Origin: Candidatus Aenigmatarchaeota archaeon
Lineage (GTDB): Archaea > Aenigmatarchaeota > Aenigmatarchaeia > Aenigmatarchaeales > SZUA-1535
Direction of reading: 5' to 3'
NCBI GenBank assembly: GCA_026985775.1
Contig: JALSPV010000134.1
Coordinates: forward strand, 1-6,167
DNA length: 6,167 bases
The notes beneath the pieces were generated by a model. That model was not told the origin of the DNA. It did not search any database and worked only from the letters and a program-made list of their open reading frames with translations. Positions 5,221-6,167 of the stretch are shown here, in pieces; position 1 is the stretch's first letter, and each line of letters begins with the position of its first letter. The position numbers were made by a program, and so were the translations under genes.

Positions 5221-5907
5221 AAATTTTATCTTTTTGCTTAAAGTCGTTTTAACTTCTTCTAGATCTTTCAAGGAATCGATAGATTTCCAGAAGCAATTTT
5301 CGCATTTATGCGCGTAAATGAGATTATTTTCAGCAAGCTTCGGGAAAACAAGCTTTTCCATATCACCTTTCTCCACTTCTAGGAAGTATTCAAACACATC
5401 TGGTGAAATTACGTAAACACCACCATTTATCCAGTGGTTTAGCTTTGGTTTCTCAACAAATCTCTTGATTTTTTCTCCTTCAATTTCAAGAATACCGAAA
5501 GGGGAAACCAGTGGGACTGCGAGCATTGTTAACCCGCTTTTGTGAAAGTTTATTATTTCACTGAAAGAAATATCTGTTACTATATCCCCATTCATCAAAA
5601 GTATTTCTTCTTTCTTTTCCAAGCTTTCTATCAAATTTCTCACGGCGCCCCCTGTTCCTAAAGGCTCTTTTTCCACAAGGTATTCGATTTCCATTCCGTT
5701 CCAGAAATTTCCATAGCGTTGCTGAATTTTCTCGTGAAGATACCCAACGAGAAGATAAACCTTGTCTATTTCGGCTGCCTTTATCTGCATTAGCAGTCTA
5801 TCGAGAATTGTTGTGTTTTCTGCTATTTCAATAAGCGGTTTTGGTACGTGGTTTGTTAAAGGTCTTAGCCTCTTTCCCTGCCCCCCCGCAAGCACAGCCG
5901 CTATCAT
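5218..5907 (-). CDS. Sugar-1-phosphate nucleotidyltransferase (NDP-sugar pyrophosphorylase)
   Basis: A complete 229-residue single-domain enzyme of the GT-A-fold nucleotidyltransferase family, which joins an NTP and a sugar-1-phosphate to give an NDP-sugar and pyrophosphate in the cytoplasm. Motifs: LAGGQGKRLRPLT (6-18), the NTP-binding loop with G11 and R13; PKPLI (22-26) with the catalytic lysine K23; EPLGTGGAV (81-89), base recognition; NGD (106-108), metal-binding aspartate D108; VEKP (151-154) and NGG (161-163), sugar binding; and a second metal site candidate D211 in WKSIDSLKDLE. There is no C-terminal left-handed beta-helix, so it is the short form, closest in style to mannose-1-phosphate guanylyltransferase or heptose-1-phosphate guanylyltransferase (HddC-like) proteins. 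The exact sugar and nucleotide cannot be read from sequence. It lies downstream of and overlaps a glycosyltransferase, which suggests it supplies an activated sugar for a surface glycan. Confidence 0.9.
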   Translation of the reverse strand: MIAAVLAGGQGKRLRPLTNHVPKPLIEIAENTTILDRLLMQIKAAEIDKVYLLVGYLHEKIQQRYGNFWNGMEIEYLVEKEPLGTGGAVRNLIESLEKKEEILLMNGDIVTDISFSEIINFHKSGLTMLAVPLVSPFGILEIEGEKIKRFVEKPKLNHWINGGVYVISPDVFEYFLEVEKGDMEKLVFPKLAENNLIYAHKCENCFWKSIDSLKDLEEVKTTLSKKIKF

Positions 5908-6167
5908 TTTCCTTCACCTCTTCCCCTTTCAAGTTCTTCGTAAACCTTAAGGATGTTTTCCCATTTATACCTTTCAGCTCTTTTTCTATTTTCCTTTCCA
6001 AGCTTTTCGACAAGTTTTTTATTCGAAAAAAGAAGTTTTAATTTTTCTGCAATCGCTTTCGGATTTCTTTTTTCAACAAGGAAACCAGCGTAATCAAAGG
6101 GTATTGTAGAAACTATTGCACATCCTGCTGCCATTGCTTCAAGATGGACTATTCCGAGGCCTTCTTC
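5904..6167 (-). CDS. GT4-type glycosyltransferase, C-terminal fragment (5' end outside window)
   Basis: The frame is open to the right edge and gives the last 87 residues of a GT-B glycosyltransferase. The visible piece begins EEGLGIVHLEAMAAG, the E-x7-E donor-nucleotide motif of the Glycos_transf_1 (GT4) family (first E at fragment residue 2, second at 10). It continues with AIVSTI and the usual helical tail (NPKAIAEKLKLLFSNKKLVEKLGKENRKRAERYKWENILKVYEEL, in shortened form: the AIAEKL and ENRKRAERYKW blocks). The stop overlaps the nucleotidyltransferase start as ATGA, so the two are cotranscribed and translationally coupled. GT4 enzymes transfer a sugar from an NDP-sugar to a lipid, glycan or protein acceptor at the cytoplasmic face of the membrane. 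Donor and acceptor cannot be told from this fragment. Confidence 0.9.
   Translation of the reverse strand, partial: EEGLGIVHLEAMAAGCAIVSTIPFDYAGFLVEKRNPKAIAEKLKLLFSNKKLVEKLGKENRKRAERYKWENILKVYEELERGRGEGK
5914..5920 (-). promoter_or_regulatory. Strong Shine-Dalgarno of the nucleotidyltransferase gene
   Basis: On the minus strand GAGGTGA lies 6 nt before the ATG at 5907, a full match to the archaeal anti-Shine-Dalgarno core. It sits inside the last codons of the glycosyltransferase. It fixes the start and shows that internal operon genes here use ribosome binding sites, whereas the first genes of transcripts appear leaderless. Confidence 0.85.

Noticed and set aside
5881..5887. Run of seven C (seven G on the coding strand) at the start of the nucleotidyltransferase gene, considered as a phase-variation tract
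   Set aside because: It encodes the invariant Ala-Gly-Gly of the NTP-binding loop, the frame is intact, and seven bases is short for slippage; the simplest reading is codon constraint.
5828..6041. Open frames on both strands across the glycosyltransferase/nucleotidyltransferase junction
   Set aside because: Both overlap two well-supported coupled genes and lack recognisable features.
1..6167. Search for CRISPR arrays, insertion-sequence ends and long direct or inverted repeats
   Set aside because: None seen by eye; no second copy of the tRNA 3' end was found downstream within the window either.

Overview
The window looks archaeal. Three things support this: a tRNA gene split by two introns that each fold into a bulge-helix-bulge (BHB) motif, a stand-alone Bud32 kinase of the KEOPS type, and BRE/TATA-like promoter elements about 26 bp upstream of start codons (leaderless-type starts). 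The DNA is AT-rich and gene-dense. I cannot fix the lineage; a euryarchaeote or a DPANN-type archaeon would both fit.

Layout. Positions 1-1308 (minus) hold the N-terminal 436 residues of a large protein I do not recognise; it runs off the left edge. A 38-bp divergent spacer separates it from bud32 (1347-1955, plus), which overlaps a gene for a two-helix membrane protein (1939-2139). A tRNA-Glu(UUC) gene follows (2195-2331), with a 36-nt intron at the canonical 37/38 site and a 23-nt intron at 59/60 in the T-loop; CCA is encoded. The 184 bp between the tRNA and the next gene contain a hairpin with a T-rich tail and a decayed coding remnant that resembles the C-terminal HxLR...GR part of a tyrosine recombinase. 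I read this as a possible scar of an element once integrated at this tRNA gene.

A P3A-type proton-pumping ATPase (2516-4882, minus) fills the middle. It is divergent from a 74-residue orphan gene (4967-5191, plus) that has the best promoter in the window. On the right are two translationally coupled minus-strand genes: the end of a GT4 glycosyltransferase (5904-6167) and a sugar-1-phosphate nucleotidyltransferase (5218-5907). They overlap by ATGA and the second has a strong Shine-Dalgarno. They probably belong to a surface-glycan or glycolipid operon that continues past the right edge.

The genes do not form one pathway. Bud32 and the tRNA both belong to translation (KEOPS makes t6A on ANN-decoding tRNAs, so tRNA-Glu is not its substrate), the ATPase to membrane energetics, and the right end to glycan synthesis. 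The most notable item is the doubly interrupted tRNA-Glu next to a candidate integrase relic.
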